The notes under the pieces were generated by a model. The model made no database searches and was not told where the DNA came from. It was given only the letters and a program-made list of their open reading frames with translations. DNA of 46,328 nucleotides from Oribacterium sp. (lineage in GTDB: Bacteria; Bacillota_A; Clostridia; Lachnospirales; Lachnospiraceae): NCBI GenBank assembly GCA_017940955.1, contig JAGAXP010000305.1, positions 1 through 46,328 of the forward strand. The letters are read 5' to 3'. How positions within the stretch are numbered: the stretch's first letter is position 1; each line of letters begins with the position of its first letter. Positions 24,691-33,980 of this stretch are shown piece by piece. Position numbers and translations under genes: made by a program.

Positions 24691-25632
24691 TTATCGTTTA
24701 TCTCTGTCTATCATTTCCAGTGAAATGATTCCGATTGTTATACATACAATGCCGATCAGCGCGATGACACCCCAGCAATGGAGGATATTGTCGATGGTTC
24801 CTGCATAAAGGGGGCTCTGCATGGACTGGGCTGAAAGAAGGTCCATCTTGTAACGGATTTCAGTCCTCTGGATGTAGTCCACCAGTGACTGAACCTCAGG
24901 CACGGACCTGAACTGGTATATGGCTGAGAACAATGCATGTGAAGTAAGTGAATTGTAATCCGCAACTGCACATATGGCAACTGTGCCCCAGTGGCTTATG
25001 GTCATTTTTTCAACTATGACTGCAGGTCCTGAGCTGAAGGAAAAGATAACTCCCGCAAATACCAGCTGTATTATGAGAAGGAAAGGCATCACAGTCATGG
25101 CGGCGGTGGTTGTCCTTACAATACAGGATATCATCAGTGCGATCATATCTGCGGAGAAGGTGATGATCCACAGAGTGATGGCAAAATCCAGAGTAAAGGA
25201 TCCGGTGACGATACTTTCCTCCGGGAATTTGATGCCGTAAAGTTTATATACCACGATGGAGATGATGACCTGCAAAAGGCACATTATGGCCTGATATATC
25301 ATGTGGGCACCGATATACGCGGTTATGTGAAGCCCCGCCCTGTGCTCTCTTTTGACTATTGCTCTCTCCCGGCATACCACCTGAATGGAATTAAAGAAAC
25401 CGTTCCATATGCAGACGCAGACAATAGCAAAGGATCCTGCCTTAAGTCTTTCCATATTAGTGAAGAGGCTCTTTCCCATTACAAAAGCTACCATCAGAGC
25501 GATGGCTGCAGACAAGGGAAGTCCTTTCCAGTCACGTTCATTAACAAAGATGCGGAAGAGCTTTCCGAGATAAATATTAATCTGTCCTAACCTTCCGGTG
25601 TGAATAGCATCATCCATTTGCTGCTTCCTCAT
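24691..25632 (-). CDS. ABC-2 type (ABCG-like) permease partner of the FHA ATPase
   Basis: 313 residues with about six membrane helices (around 40-58, 66-85, 108-130, 145-165, 175-200 and 285-307). The layout, with VCRERAIVKREHRAGLHITAYIGAHMIYQ between helices 2 and 3, matches ABCG/ABC-2 half-transporter membrane domains, where a short coupling helix meets the ATPase. It starts 45 bp after the FHA-ABC ATPase gene and so is its obvious partner. The ATG at 25632 has only a weak ribosome site; the ATG at 25617, with GAGGA eight bases upstream, is a good alternative. Export of a lipid or glycolipid is plausible but unproven. Confidence 0.82.
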   Translation of the reverse strand: MRKQQMDDAIHTGRLGQINIYLGKLFRIFVNERDWKGLPLSAAIALMVAFVMGKSLFTNMERLKAGSFAIVCVCIWNGFFNSIQVVCRERAIVKREHRAGLHITAYIGAHMIYQAIMCLLQVIISIVVYKLYGIKFPEESIVTGSFTLDFAITLWIITFSADMIALMISCIVRTTTAAMTVMPFLLIIQLVFAGVIFSFSSGPAVIVEKMTISHWGTVAICAVADYNSLTSHALFSAIYQFRSVPEVQSLVDYIQRTEIRYKMDLLSAQSMQSPLYAGTIDNILHCWGVIALIGIVCITIGIISLEMIDRDKR

Positions 25633-25677
25633 TTCTTTTACAAAATATTTTCTCGGATGATATATCCGAGGTGCCCT

Positions 25678-27363
25678 TCATGTGAGTGATACTTCCACCT
25701 CCGGGTTCGGGGGAGTGGAGTTGTCTCCGGAAGGGACCGGACCGGCTTTTGGCTTGTCGTCGGCGGTAATATTCTCAGACGCAACCTTCTCTCCGGTTTC
25801 GGTTTTTACCTCCGCATCATCCGGCTCCGGTTCTGCATTTTCAGCAGCAGCTGCCGCTTTTTCAGCCTGAAGTTTTGCGAATTTTTCTATGAAAACATCA
25901 GCCTGACCTTCACCGCCCTCTCCCTCGCTGTTGATGGCAAGGACTATGTCTTCCATGGTTTCTTTGTTAAAGAATTCCCTGGCTTCGCTAATGCTTCCAT
26001 AGAATGCCAGCTGGCCGGTATGACTGCTGTTCTTTGCCAGAACGATAACCTTGTCAAAAAGGTCGATAACTCGATCCGGTGTGTGTGTTATGACCATGAC
26101 TATCTTATACTGATCTGCGATATTTCTGAGCTGTCTCATAAGATCCCTGGCCATAACTCCGTCAAGACCGGAATCCGGTTCATCAAGAATGAAAAGGCTT
26201 GGATCCGCTACGAATTCAACAGCTATGGAAAGACGCTTTCTCTGACCGCCTGAAAGCTTATCAACCAGTTCATTTTTAACCGTATCAAGACCAAAGAGAT
26301 CAAGAGTATCCTGGACACGGGATCTCCGGGCTTCAAAGCTTGTATCACTTGGCATGCGCATTTCCGCAGCATTGGTAAGAGTCATGATAACGGTATCGTC
26401 TCCACGAAGAAGATCCTGCTGTGGAACCATGCCGATCTTGTATTTCATTTTTGAATAGTCATTATAAACATTAAGGTCACCCTGGGTGATGTCTGCCTTC
26501 GCCTTCTCATAGCCTGTGACAGCATTGATAAAGGTGGTCTTACCTGCACCGGAACCTCCCAGGATCAGAACCATATTTCCCGGTTCTATCTTCAGGTTAA
26601 TGTCTTTCAGGAGAATCTGCTTTTTAAACATGTTCCGCACTGAACGCTCCTGGATATGGATCTCCAGGTCATGGTTTTTGAAGGTTTCATGATTGTAAGC
26701 AAGATAGTCCCCCACAAAAACAAAATGGGTATCGCCAATGTTTATAACATCATAAAGCTCCAGCTTCCTTGAACCTTCAATCTTGTTCTGGTTCACAAGG
26801 ACACCTCTTGTGGTGTCAATGTCTTCAAGGTACCAGCTTCCGTCGGTATAGCGTACCACCGCATGATGCTCAGATTCTGTCCTTGTTTCATCTGTAGAAG
26901 CAGCCGGTTCTCCCTTTCGGTTTTTCAGATAATCACTGACATGACTGTAGATATGATATACCTTTTGCTCCGGATTAAGAGGCACTCGCTTCCACTCCAG
27001 ATTTCCCGCAAATTTCTTCAGGAAAACAAAGATGAGCATATCCTCGTCATTCTTGATTCGGATAACATCACCGTTTTTCAGGATGGTATATGAACCAAAT
27101 TCCACTTCTACGTCATTGATGGTTGTGACATTGCTGTCTGTGAGATTGGCATAATGCCAGTTTCCGAAGGTATGGCTCAGCTTCCCCTGCTTTTTATCAA
27201 GAAGGGGATATTCCAAAGAGATTTTGTCATCATTTTTAAAATGGAACAAACTCTGCTTTCCGATGGCAAGCTCTTTTTCTACTCTGAACTGCTTGGGAAC
27301 ACTTCCAATTTTTATCACGACGATTTTCGCGGGGTCGACGAGATCTTCCAAAAGTCCGGACAT
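25678..27363 (-). CDS. ABC ATPase with two N-terminal FHA domains
   Basis: About 561 residues. The first FHA-like domain (about 15-115) is divergent, with IGKQ in place of the GR motif. The second (about 130-217) is more canonical: SEHHAVVRY at 164-172, DGSWYLEDIDTTRGVLVN at 174-191. The ABC domain has Walker A GGSGAGKT (269-276), signature LSGGQRKRLS (370-379) and Walker B FILDEPDSGLD (391-401). An Ala/Glu/Pro-rich tail of about 70 residues follows. FHA domains bind phosphothreonine, so transport may be gated by a Ser/Thr kinase, as proposed for mycobacterial Rv1747, which has the same order plus a fused membrane domain. Start ATG at 27361-27363 with GGAGG five bases upstream. Confidence 0.9.
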   Translation of the reverse strand: MSGLLEDLVDPAKIVVIKIGSVPKQFRVEKELAIGKQSLFHFKNDDKISLEYPLLDKKQGKLSHTFGNWHYANLTDSNVTTINDVEVEFGSYTILKNGDVIRIKNDEDMLIFVFLKKFAGNLEWKRVPLNPEQKVYHIYSHVSDYLKNRKGEPAASTDETRTESEHHAVVRYTDGSWYLEDIDTTRGVLVNQNKIEGSRKLELYDVINIGDTHFVFVGDYLAYNHETFKNHDLEIHIQERSVRNMFKKQILLKDINLKIEPGNMVLILGGSGAGKTTFINAVTGYEKAKADITQGDLNVYNDYSKMKYKIGMVPQQDLLRGDDTVIMTLTNAAEMRMPSDTSFEARRSRVQDTLDLFGLDTVKNELVDKLSGGQRKRLSIAVEFVADPSLFILDEPDSGLDGVMARDLMRQLRNIADQYKIVMVITHTPDRVIDLFDKVIVLAKNSSHTGQLAFYGSISEAREFFNKETMEDIVLAINSEGEGGEGQADVFIEKFAKLQAEKAAAAAENAEPEPDDAEVKTETGEKVASENITADDKPKAGPVPSGDNSTPPNPEVEVSLT

Positions 27364-27472
27364 ATATACCTCCATTTTATGAACGCCGGTCCGGTGAAAC
27401 TTCACTTCGATTTGAACCGGTGTTACATATCAGGCTTTCATGGAAAACCTGACACAACACAATCTAGCTAAA

Positions 27473-27478
27473 ATTATA
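27473..27478 (-). promoter_or_regulatory. -10 element upstream of the FHA-ABC operon
   Basis: TATAAT on the minus strand, about 110 bases before the start codon; no good -35 at 17 bp. A hairpin (TCAGG...CCTGA, about 27432-27454) follows in the leader. Confidence 0.4.
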
Positions 27479-27531
27479 GCACAGGATTTAATGCTATACC
27501 TATTTAATATCGTCTTAATAAGAGTTTATAT

Positions 27532-27564
27532 AAAAAGAAATCCGCCGCCAAAGAGGCGACGGAT
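27532..27564 (-). terminator. Terminator of the D,D-carboxypeptidase gene
   Basis: ATCCGCCGCC (27540-27549) pairs with GGCGACGGAT (27555-27564). On the minus strand it is followed by TTCTTTTTA. It starts only six bases beyond the stop codon. Confidence 0.85.
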
Positions 27565-27569
27565 GATCA

Positions 27570-28871
27570 TCATTTTCCGTATTTCTTATAAAGATCTGCA
27601 TGAGCATAAACTACATTCCATGCTCCGGAGGTTTTTCCTGTAACGCAGATATAATGTGATCCGCTTGGACCGGTGAAGGAGGATACCGCACAGTTGCCGG
27701 CTTTTGAAACATAACCGGTTTTCGCCATAAGAGCCTTTCCGCCGGTGGACTGGGTATCTATGCGGGTCAGGAATTTGTTTGAGAAACTGATTCCGGAACT
27801 ATGCTTGTTGCTGGCTTTGGTTGTGTAGTTTCTTGTTGAGAGAATTGCACTTGCGTAAGGATTTGCCATAGCATATTTCATGACCAATGCCATATCCTTT
27901 GCTGTAGTGTAATGGTTATCATTGTAAAGACCGGTACTGTTGGTATAGTGAGTTGTTGCTGATATACCAAGCTCCTGGGCCTTCTGATTCATGAGATTTA
28001 CGAACTGCTTTTCGGAGCCGGCGATAAGTCTCACAAGAGCAAGAGCCGCATCAGCTCCGGAAGGAAGAATAAGACCATATAAAAGATCCTTAACGGTTAC
28101 GATCTCCCCTGCTTTGAAGCCACAGTTTGAAGCGTCATTATCATTGACATAATCAATGATATCGCTTGTTATCTCCACTTCCTGATCAAGATCGGTAATG
28201 TTCTCACATGCAACAAGAAGGGTCATGACCTTGGTCATGGATGCAGGGTACATCTTTGATTCCCCATTCTTATCTGCCACAATAAGGTTTGAATCCGCAT
28301 CCACAAGAATCATGAAGTTTGCATTTACATCAGGTGTCGCTGTAAGGGCAGTCTTTACAAATTTTGAACCTGTAGCTGCAGACTGGAAGTAGCTGCCGGT
28401 CTGAGCTTCTGAAGCTGCGGCCTCAGCGACTGCTGATGCTGAAGAATCTGCTGACTGAACTGCTCCGGAAGTCTGACCGGATTCAGCTGCTGCAGCCGAT
28501 GTTTCCGAAATCTGAGCAGCCTGGTTTGCGTCTGGAGCAGTGGCAGCTGTCGCCTGAGCACCTTCTGAGGTCTGTGAAGCTGCTGAAGAACCGGTTCCTG
28601 AGCCCGCGACCGTAACAGAAGCTCCTGCCTCAACAACCTGAGAAGTGCCGGCTGCATCTGATACTACAGTATCGGAAACCGAAACCTCCAGCCCCTCATC
28701 TGCCACGGCAGCCTCAGTTTCACCCATCTGTGCACTCAAAGGCCCGTATTCTGAAATGACCACGGAAACCTCATTGTCCGCAAGAACTGTAGATGATATG
28801 GATAATGTTGACATAACCGCCACCATAAGACCGGCAGTTACTTTTCTCAAATATTTCTTATAACTTTTCAT
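27570..28871 (-). CDS. Serine-type D-Ala-D-Ala carboxypeptidase (peptidase S11) with a long Ala/Ser spacer
   Basis: About 433 residues from ATG 28871; in-frame ATGs at 28883 and 28910 also exist. A signal peptide (KKYLRKVTAGLMVAVMSTL...STVLA) is followed by about 120 residues of Ala, Ser, Thr, Gln and Glu low complexity, probably a flexible wall-spanning spacer. The penicillin-binding catalytic domain (the last 260 residues) has PASMTKVMT with the nucleophile Ser and Lys of the SxxK motif, and AKTGYVSKAG for KTG. The second motif reads LPSGADAA where many family members have SGN. It trims pentapeptides in peptidoglycan. The usual C-terminal beta domain of PBP5 is absent. I chose the start for the GGTGA site eight bases upstream and the clean signal peptide. 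Confidence 0.88.
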   Translation of the reverse strand: MKSYKKYLRKVTAGLMVAVMSTLSISSTVLADNEVSVVISEYGPLSAQMGETEAAVADEGLEVSVSDTVVSDAAGTSQVVEAGASVTVAGSGTGSSAASQTSEGAQATAATAPDANQAAQISETSAAAAESGQTSGAVQSADSSASAVAEAAASEAQTGSYFQSAATGSKFVKTALTATPDVNANFMILVDADSNLIVADKNGESKMYPASMTKVMTLLVACENITDLDQEVEITSDIIDYVNDNDASNCGFKAGEIVTVKDLLYGLILPSGADAALALVRLIAGSEKQFVNLMNQKAQELGISATTHYTNSTGLYNDNHYTTAKDMALVMKYAMANPYASAILSTRNYTTKASNKHSSGISFSNKFLTRIDTQSTGGKALMAKTGYVSKAGNCAVSSFTGPSGSHYICVTGKTSGAWNVVYAHADLYKKYGK

Positions 28872-28929
28872 AATATTCACCATACTTTTGTCCGCTGACT
28901 GTATTTTCATTGCTGCCCGGACAGAAAGT

Positions 28930-28975
28930 AATCCTCTCCTCTTTGGTACGTATATAGTACCATGAGGAGAGGATT
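28930..28975. other. Long hairpin upstream of the carboxypeptidase
   Basis: AATCCTCTCCTC (28930-28941) pairs with GAGGAGAGGATT (28964-28975), with an inner TGGTAC/GTACCA stem, about 18 bp in all. On the minus strand ACTTTCTG follows, too few T's for a sure terminator. It could end the ygiQ transcript or lie in the carboxypeptidase leader. Confidence 0.6.
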
Positions 28976-29034
28976 TAAATATTACTAAAACTTTTCGGTT
29001 TTCATTTGATTTTGAAACAGATATGAATAGATGA

Positions 29035-29054
29035 GTAGGCCGGCTCCGACCTAC
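29035..29054 (-). other. Short GC-rich hairpin after ygiQ
   Basis: GTAGGCCGG and CCGACCTAC form a compact stem directly after the ygiQ stop, without a T-run. Confidence 0.35.
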
Positions 29055-29057
29055 GGA

Positions 29058-30896
29058 CTACCGTCTATTAATCTTATTACCGGGCTTTTGAGGCTTCTGC
29101 TTCCTCGGCCGTATGAGACATTCGGGTCCGAACCCGATGAGGTCCTCCCGGTGCTCCCGGAGCAAAGCCTCCTTCACAAGCTCATAGTTCTCCGGCTTCT
29201 TATACTGTATAAGTGCACGCTGCATAGCCTTCTCATGCGGATTCTTCGGAACATAAACCTCCTCCATGGTGAGAGGATTGAGCCCCGTATAGTACATGGT
29301 TGTCGAAACAGTCCCCGGCGTAGGATAAAAATCCTGCACCTGCTCCGGAATATAACCCATATCACGGATGTACTCCGCAAGGGTGATGGCATCCTTAAGC
29401 CTCGACCCCGGATGACTCGACATAAGATAGGGAACGATATACTGATTAAGCCCCAGCTCCCGGTTTATCTTCTCAAACTCCCTTACAAAGGAATTGTAGA
29501 CATTAACACCAGGCTTCCCCATCTCCTTCAGAACATTATCGGAAACATGTTCGGGAGCCACCCTCATCTGCCCTGAAACATGGTATTTACAAATCTCCTT
29601 CAGGAACTCCTTGTTGGAGTCCGCCATGAGATAGTCAAATCTGAAACCTGAGCGGACAAATACCTTTTTGACTCCCGGAAGTGACCTTACCTCTCTAAGC
29701 ATCTTCACATAGTCAGAGTGGTCGACCTTGAGATTTTTGCAGGGTTCCGGCCATAAGCATTTTTTATTGACACAGGCACCGTGCTTAAGCTGCTTGTCAC
29801 AGGCAGGACCGCGGAACTCCGCAGTGGGACCTCCCACATCAAAGATATACCCCTTAAACTCAGGATCCTTAGTTATCTGCTTCGCTTCCTCCAGCACGCT
29901 TTCATGGGAACGAACCTGGACGATTCGCCCCTGGTGCATGGTGAGAGCGCAGAAATTGCATTCACCGAAGCAGCCTCTGGCCTGGGTGATGCTTTCCTTG
30001 ATCTCTCCAAAAGCAGGGATTCCGCCATCCTTATCGTAAACCGGATGCCATGCTCTCATGAAAGGCAGGGCATAAACATCATCCATTTCCATTTCCGTAA
30101 GAGGTGCGGCAGGAGGATTCTGAACTATAAACTGTGCGCCGTCATAGCATTCATATATTCGTTTTGCGCTTATGGGGTCTGTATTTCTGTACTGGGTGGC
30201 AAAGCTCTCTGCATATTTCCGCTTGCTGCTCTTTATCTCTTCAAAATCCGGAAGCCTCACGGCATCATAGATTTCATCCTCGTGACGCGTCTTATAAACC
30301 GTGCCCGGAATCCAGGTAATGTCCTTGACCTGAAGTCCTGAGTTAAGAGCATCCGCTATCTCAACGATACTGTGCTCTCCCATTCCGTACGAAATGAGAT
30401 CGGCTCCACTGTCCAGAAGGATGGAGCGGCGAATGCTGTCGGACCAGTAATCGTAGTGGGCAAGCCTTCTGAGACTGGCCTCGATACCTCCGATAATGAT
30501 AGGAGTATGTTTATAGGTTTTTCTGATGAGGTTACAGTAAACCGTGGCAGCTCTGTCCGGTCGTTTTCCCATTACCCCGCCGGGGGTGTAAGCATCGGTT
30601 TTTCGATGACGTTTCGCAACGGTATAATGATTCACCATGGAATCCATGTTCCCGGCAGAAACCAGGAAACCCAGTCTGGGCTCACCAAACTCAGTAACAG
30701 AGGAAGGATCATTCCAGTCCGGCTGCGGAAGCATGGCAACCTTGTAGCCATGAGCCTCAAGAATTCTTGAAATGATGGCAGCGCCGAAGCTGGAGTGATC
30801 AACATAAGCATCACCGCATACATAGACAAAGTCGGGCTGTTCCCAGCCCCTGTCCAGCATATCCTTTTTGTTAATCGGTAAAAATCCTTTAAACAT
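29058..30896 (-). CDS. ygiQ: YgiQ-family radical SAM protein
   Basis: 612 residues, normal length. An N-terminal UPF0313 domain (FVYVCGDAYVDHSSFGAAIISRILEAHGYKVAMLPQPDW near residues 23-62, GGIEASLRR near 158-166) precedes a radical SAM core with the iron-sulfur cysteines in RGCFGECNFC near 330-339. A Cys-containing segment follows (CDKQLKHGACVNKKCLWPEPC) and a C-terminal basic tail. The chemistry carried out by YgiQ is not established. ATG start. A terminator (30951-30980) separates it from the amino-acid importer, so it is likely transcribed on its own. Confidence 0.93.
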   Translation of the reverse strand: MFKGFLPINKKDMLDRGWEQPDFVYVCGDAYVDHSSFGAAIISRILEAHGYKVAMLPQPDWNDPSSVTEFGEPRLGFLVSAGNMDSMVNHYTVAKRHRKTDAYTPGGVMGKRPDRAATVYCNLIRKTYKHTPIIIGGIEASLRRLAHYDYWSDSIRRSILLDSGADLISYGMGEHSIVEIADALNSGLQVKDITWIPGTVYKTRHEDEIYDAVRLPDFEEIKSSKRKYAESFATQYRNTDPISAKRIYECYDGAQFIVQNPPAAPLTEMEMDDVYALPFMRAWHPVYDKDGGIPAFGEIKESITQARGCFGECNFCALTMHQGRIVQVRSHESVLEEAKQITKDPEFKGYIFDVGGPTAEFRGPACDKQLKHGACVNKKCLWPEPCKNLKVDHSDYVKMLREVRSLPGVKKVFVRSGFRFDYLMADSNKEFLKEICKYHVSGQMRVAPEHVSDNVLKEMGKPGVNVYNSFVREFEKINRELGLNQYIVPYLMSSHPGSRLKDAITLAEYIRDMGYIPEQVQDFYPTPGTVSTTMYYTGLNPLTMEEVYVPKNPHEKAMQRALIQYKKPENYELVKEALLREHREDLIGFGPECLIRPRKQKPQKPGNKINRR

Positions 30897-30950
30897 ATAT
30901 TATCCTCATCTTTTTTTAGATTGTATCGTAAAGCTTCTGTTTCTGTCATC

Positions 30951-30980
30951 AAAAAAAGATGCACCGTCAAAGATGCATCC
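30951..30980 (-). terminator. Terminator of the amino-acid ABC importer operon
   Basis: GATGCA (30958-30963) pairs with TGCATC (30974-30979); on the minus strand seven T's follow. Confidence 0.8.
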
Positions 30981-30998
30981 TTTTAGCTATTGGATTTT

Positions 30999-31754
30999 TC
31001 AGGCTTCCAGAACCTTTCCCAGGAAATCCTTGAGACGCGGACTCTTGGGATGATCAAAAATGTCCTCAGGAGTACCCTCCTCAACGATATTTCCATCAGC
31101 CATGAACACAACGCGGTTACCCACTTCTCTTGCGAAGCCCATCTCATGAGTAACACAAACCATGGTCATGCCTGCATTGGCAAGCTCCTTCATAACCTCC
31201 AGAACTTCACCGACCATTTCGGGATCAAGTGCTGATGTAGGCTCATCAAAAAGCATAACCTCAGGGTTCATACAAAGGGCACGAACTATGGCAACACGCT
31301 GCTTCTGACCACCCGAAAGCTGTACGGGATAAGCATTGGCCCTGTCCTTGAGTCCTACTCTTTCAAGAAGCTCAAGAGCTTTTTTCTCGGCTTCTTCTTT
31401 GCTTACATTCTTTACGATCTGAGGTGCAAGGGTGAGATTCTCGAGAATCGTTTTGTGGGGGAACAGATTGAAATGCTGGAACACCATTCCCATACGCTGA
31501 CGGAAGGTATCCAGATTGATCTTTGAATTGACTATATCCTGACCATCGAAAACAATGCTTCCGTCTGTAGGCTCCTCAAGAAGATTCAGGCTTCTGAGAA
31601 AGGTGGACTTACCGGAGCCGGACGGCCCGATGACAACCATAACATCGCCTTTGTTGATATCGATACTGACACCGTCAAGGGCTTTTAATTTTCCGTAATT
31701 ATAATGCTTTTTCAGATCTCTGACCTGAATGAGGGCTTTATTATCTGTTGTCAC
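30999..31754 (-). CDS. glnQ: Polar amino-acid ABC importer, ATPase (GlnQ-like)
   Basis: 251 residues. Walker [11 protein letters not shown] near 42-51, Q-loop [10 protein letters not shown], signature [15 protein letters not shown] near 146-160, Walker [21 protein letters not shown] near 169-188 and the switch histidine in [13 protein letters not shown]. This close match to the GlnQ/HisP group powers uptake of polar amino acids. ATG start, overlapping the permease stop by 14 bp. Which amino acid is carried cannot be told, so the symbol is by family. Confidence 0.93.
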   Translation of the reverse strand: MTTDNKALIQVRDLKKHYNYGKLKALDGVSIDINKGDVMVVIGPSGSGKSTFLRSLNLLEEPTDGSIVFDGQDIVNSKINLDTFRQRMGMVFQHFNLFPHKTILENLTLAPQIVKNVSKEEAEKKALELLERVGLKDRANAYPVQLSGGQKQRVAIVRALCMNPEVMLFDEPTSALDPEMVGEVLEVMKELANAGMTMVCVTHEMGFAREVGNRVVFMADGNIVEEGTPEDIFDHPKSPRLKDFLGKVLEA

Positions 31755-32520
31755 TTTGACGCATCCTCCTCTCTACATATTCTATGATCTTTGATGTCGG
31801 GAAGCACAGGCAGAAGTAAAGGAATGTTGCCATAACAAGTGGCTCAGCGATGATGAAGGTGGCTGACTGAACGCTCTTTACATTGAACATGATGTCCTGA
31901 ACACCGATGGTATAGCAGACTGATGACTCCTTGATGATAGTTACGAACTCGTTGGCAACTGCCGGCAGGATATTTTTGACAGCCTGCGGAAGAATGATGT
32001 GATACATGGTCTGGGTCTTGGTCATACCGAGAGATCTTGCTGCTTCAGTCTGTCCCGCGTCAACTCCCTCGATACCTCCCCTGATAACGGCACTCATGTA
32101 TCCGCCGGAGTTAAGGGCAAGAGCAACGGCTGCAGGGAAAAATCTTTCAAACTGGATAAAACCGAAGAATGTGAACTTGGGTAAGGAAACAAATCCAAAT
32201 ACGATGTAATAGACAAGGAATATCTGAACCAGCATAGGTGTACATCTTACAAACTGTACGTAGATGTTGGCGATGAGCTGTACGGGATTGAACCTTGCGA
32301 TGAAATCATAACGTTTTTTCTTATTGATATCATCTGTTTTGATCTTTTCGAGACTTCTGAAGGGTCTTACATCAGACAAAAGCATAAGTGCAAGTCCGAA
32401 GGCTAAAATGAAACCGAAAAATACGGTACATAATGCCAGCAGCACAGTTACGATGAGACCCTGCTGGAACATGTTGCCATAATTAAAGATCTTACTCATA
32501 TTGGCCCAACTAATGGTCAT
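31741..32520 (-). CDS. Polar amino-acid ABC importer, permease
   Basis: 259 residues, about five membrane helices. The coupling motif [34 protein letters not shown] (about 178-211) is the EAA loop that docks on the ATPase. Unlike typical 215-220 residue permeases, there is an extra charged cytoplasmic stretch of about 30 residues after the first helix ([29 protein letters not shown]). ATG start. It sits between the binding-protein and ATPase genes; the 96-bp gap upstream holds a hairpin that should lower its expression relative to the binding protein. Confidence 0.92.
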   Translation of the reverse strand: MTISWANMSKIFNYGNMFQQGLIVTVLLALCTVFFGFILAFGLALMLLSDVRPFRSLEKIKTDDINKKKRYDFIARFNPVQLIANIYVQFVRCTPMLVQIFLVYYIVFGFVSLPKFTFFGFIQFERFFPAAVALALNSGGYMSAVIRGGIEGVDAGQTEAARSLGMTKTQTMYHIILPQAVKNILPAVANEFVTIIKESSVCYTIGVQDIMFNVKSVQSATFIIAEPLVMATFLYFCLCFPTSKIIEYVERRMRQSDNR

Positions 32521-32551
32521 AAAAAATATTCCTGCCTTTCAAATAAAACTC

Positions 32552-32580
32552 AAAAATCTCCGGGCTCTGAACCCGGAGAA
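32552..32580 (-). terminator. Hairpin between the binding-protein and permease genes
   Basis: TCTCCGGG (32557-32564) pairs with CCCGGAGA (32572-32579), loop of seven, followed on the minus strand by five T's. Probably a partial terminator that makes more binding-protein mRNA than permease mRNA. Confidence 0.8.
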
Positions 32581-32616
32581 AAAATCAGGGATAAATGCTT
32601 ACTTTAGCTTTCTTTA

Positions 32617-33609
32617 TCAGTTAGCGGCTGCCTGACCGTTCTCATCAAGCTGGCCTTCAAAAACATTGCCATCATCAGATGCAAGCTCCTGTGCAGTAGT
32701 GATGTACTCATCCATTGAACCGTCTGAAAGTACGTTGTTCACAACAGCATTAACTGCAGGAAGCAGATCGCTGCCCTTCTTGAGAGCAATGGCATAACCC
32801 TCTGTATCGTATTCAACATCCCATGCAATCTTTAACTCAGGATAGTTCTTGATATACTGCTCTGCAACGGGTGTTTCGATGAAAGCGCCCTCAAGCTTGC
32901 CGGAAACAAGCTCTGGAATGATATCGGTAACCTTTGCAAGGCCGATAATGTTTGCATTTGGAGTGTTCTTTTGAGCGAGATCCATCTGGATAGAGCCGTT
33001 CTGTGCACCAACAGGAAGTCCGTCAAAGTCTGCATAATCCTTATACTTGTCTGAATCAGCGCCGCGGATCACAAAGGCCTGTCCCCCTGTGTAGTAGAGA
33101 TCAGAGAAGTCAAAGGTCTGCGCACGCTCAGGTGTAGGTGTAAAACCTGAGATGCCGAGATCTATGTTGCCGTTCTGAAGCTCCATGAGGATACCGTCAA
33201 AATCCATAGGGACAACCTGGAGCTCAAGACCCAGATCATCGGCGATCCTCTGAGCCAGGGCAATGTCAAAGCCTGCAAGCTCAGGGGTTCCGTCGTTGAT
33301 GTGATAGAATTCGTATGGTGCAAAATCAGGTGATGTACCGATGGTGAGTTTTCCCGGTGTGATGGTTGTGAAATCTGTAGGGATTTCTGCAATTTCACCT
33401 GAACCCTGTGCTGCGACGTCTGTCTTTGATTCTTCTGCGGCTGCTGTAGTCTCAGCGGCAGCCTCTGTAGCAGCTTCTGTGGATGAAGCCTCTGTTGCTG
33501 CGGCAGTTGTGGCAGCAGCTGTTGTCCCGGCAGGCTTACTTGATCCGCATCCTGCAAGTGATGCAGCGGCAAGTACCGCTGCCATAATTATTGAAAGATT
33601 TTTCTTCAT
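32617..33609 (-). CDS. Polar amino-acid ABC importer, substrate-binding lipoprotein
   Basis: 330 residues. A lipoprotein signal with lipobox LAGC (Cys21) is followed by a Thr/Ala/Glu-rich linker (about 25-75). An SBP_bac_3 domain then runs to the end: [75 protein letters not shown] is the typical first lobe. It captures an amino acid outside the membrane and hands it to the permease. ATG start with GAGGAGG upstream. It has its own promoter (33758-33785) and a leader of about 140 bases. Confidence 0.94.
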   Translation of the reverse strand: MKKNLSIIMAAVLAAASLAGCGSSKPAGTTAAATTAAATEASSTEAATEAAAETTAAAEESKTDVAAQGSGEIAEIPTDFTTITPGKLTIGTSPDFAPYEFYHINDGTPELAGFDIALAQRIADDLGLELQVVPMDFDGILMELQNGNIDLGISGFTPTPERAQTFDFSDLYYTGGQAFVIRGADSDKYKDYADFDGLPVGAQNGSIQMDLAQKNTPNANIIGLAKVTDIIPELVSGKLEGAFIETPVAEQYIKNYPELKIAWDVEYDTEGYAIALKKGSDLLPAVNAVVNNVLSDGSMDEYITTAQELASDDGNVFEGQLDENGQAAAN

Positions 33610-33757
33610 ATTTTCCTCCTCTGTTTTTTGGAAAGCCGGACAGAATAATATGTACCGGCATCACCCGCAGCCAGTGACCATGGATGATCCTAAAAAACCT
33701 TGTTGAAGTTATGAGTGAAAGTATTTTCATAACCTCACCATTTATATCATTGAAAAA

Positions 33758-33785
33758 ATTATAGAACTTTTATATAGGAAATCAA
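33758..33785 (-). promoter_or_regulatory. Promoter of the amino-acid importer operon
   Basis: Minus strand TTGATT (33780-33785), 16-bp spacer, TATAAT (33758-33763). The leader to 33610 includes a short stem (GGTTATGA/TCATAACT). Confidence 0.6.
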
Positions 33786-33827
33786 GTATTTTTATTCATG
33801 AAAATGTATTTTTAAAACTCATTATAC

Positions 33828-33871
33828 AAAAAAATATGCATAAATCACTGCATAAAGCAGAAATTATGCAT
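33828..33871 (-). terminator. Terminator of the histidine phosphatase / exporter transcript
   Basis: ATGCATAA (33836-33843) pairs with TTATGCAT (33864-33871), with an inner CTGC/GCAG stem. Seven T's follow on the minus strand. Confidence 0.75.
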
Positions 33872-33903
33872 GTGCTCCGGCTCGGACATTTTTCCGGATC
33901 ATG

Positions 33904-33980
33904 TGATATAAGTGTCATGAAGCATCTCTCCGGCTTTTGTGCGGGCACATTAAGGAGAGGTACTTGTGACACTTATATCA
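33904..33980. repeat. 77-bp element with perfect 14-bp terminal inverted repeats
   Basis: TGATATAAGTGTCA (33904-33917) and TGACACTTATATCA (33967-33980) enclose 49 bases that fold further: CTCTCC/GGAGAG and GTGC/GCAC. The right arm contains the stop codon of the histidine phosphatase. It could be a 3' RNA structure or a very small MITE-like insertion; no clear target duplication is visible. Confidence 0.65.

Noticed and set aside
28355..28657. Minus-strand frame rich in Gln and Leu inside the carboxypeptidase gene
   Set aside because: It is an out-of-frame reading of the Ala/Ser spacer, whose repetitive codons keep other frames open.
33536..33730. A 64-codon upstream frame in the leader of the amino-acid-binding protein
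   Set aside because: It has a GGTGAGG only two bases before its ATG and runs past the start of the binding-protein gene; the sequence has no leader-peptide codon run and looks like chance.
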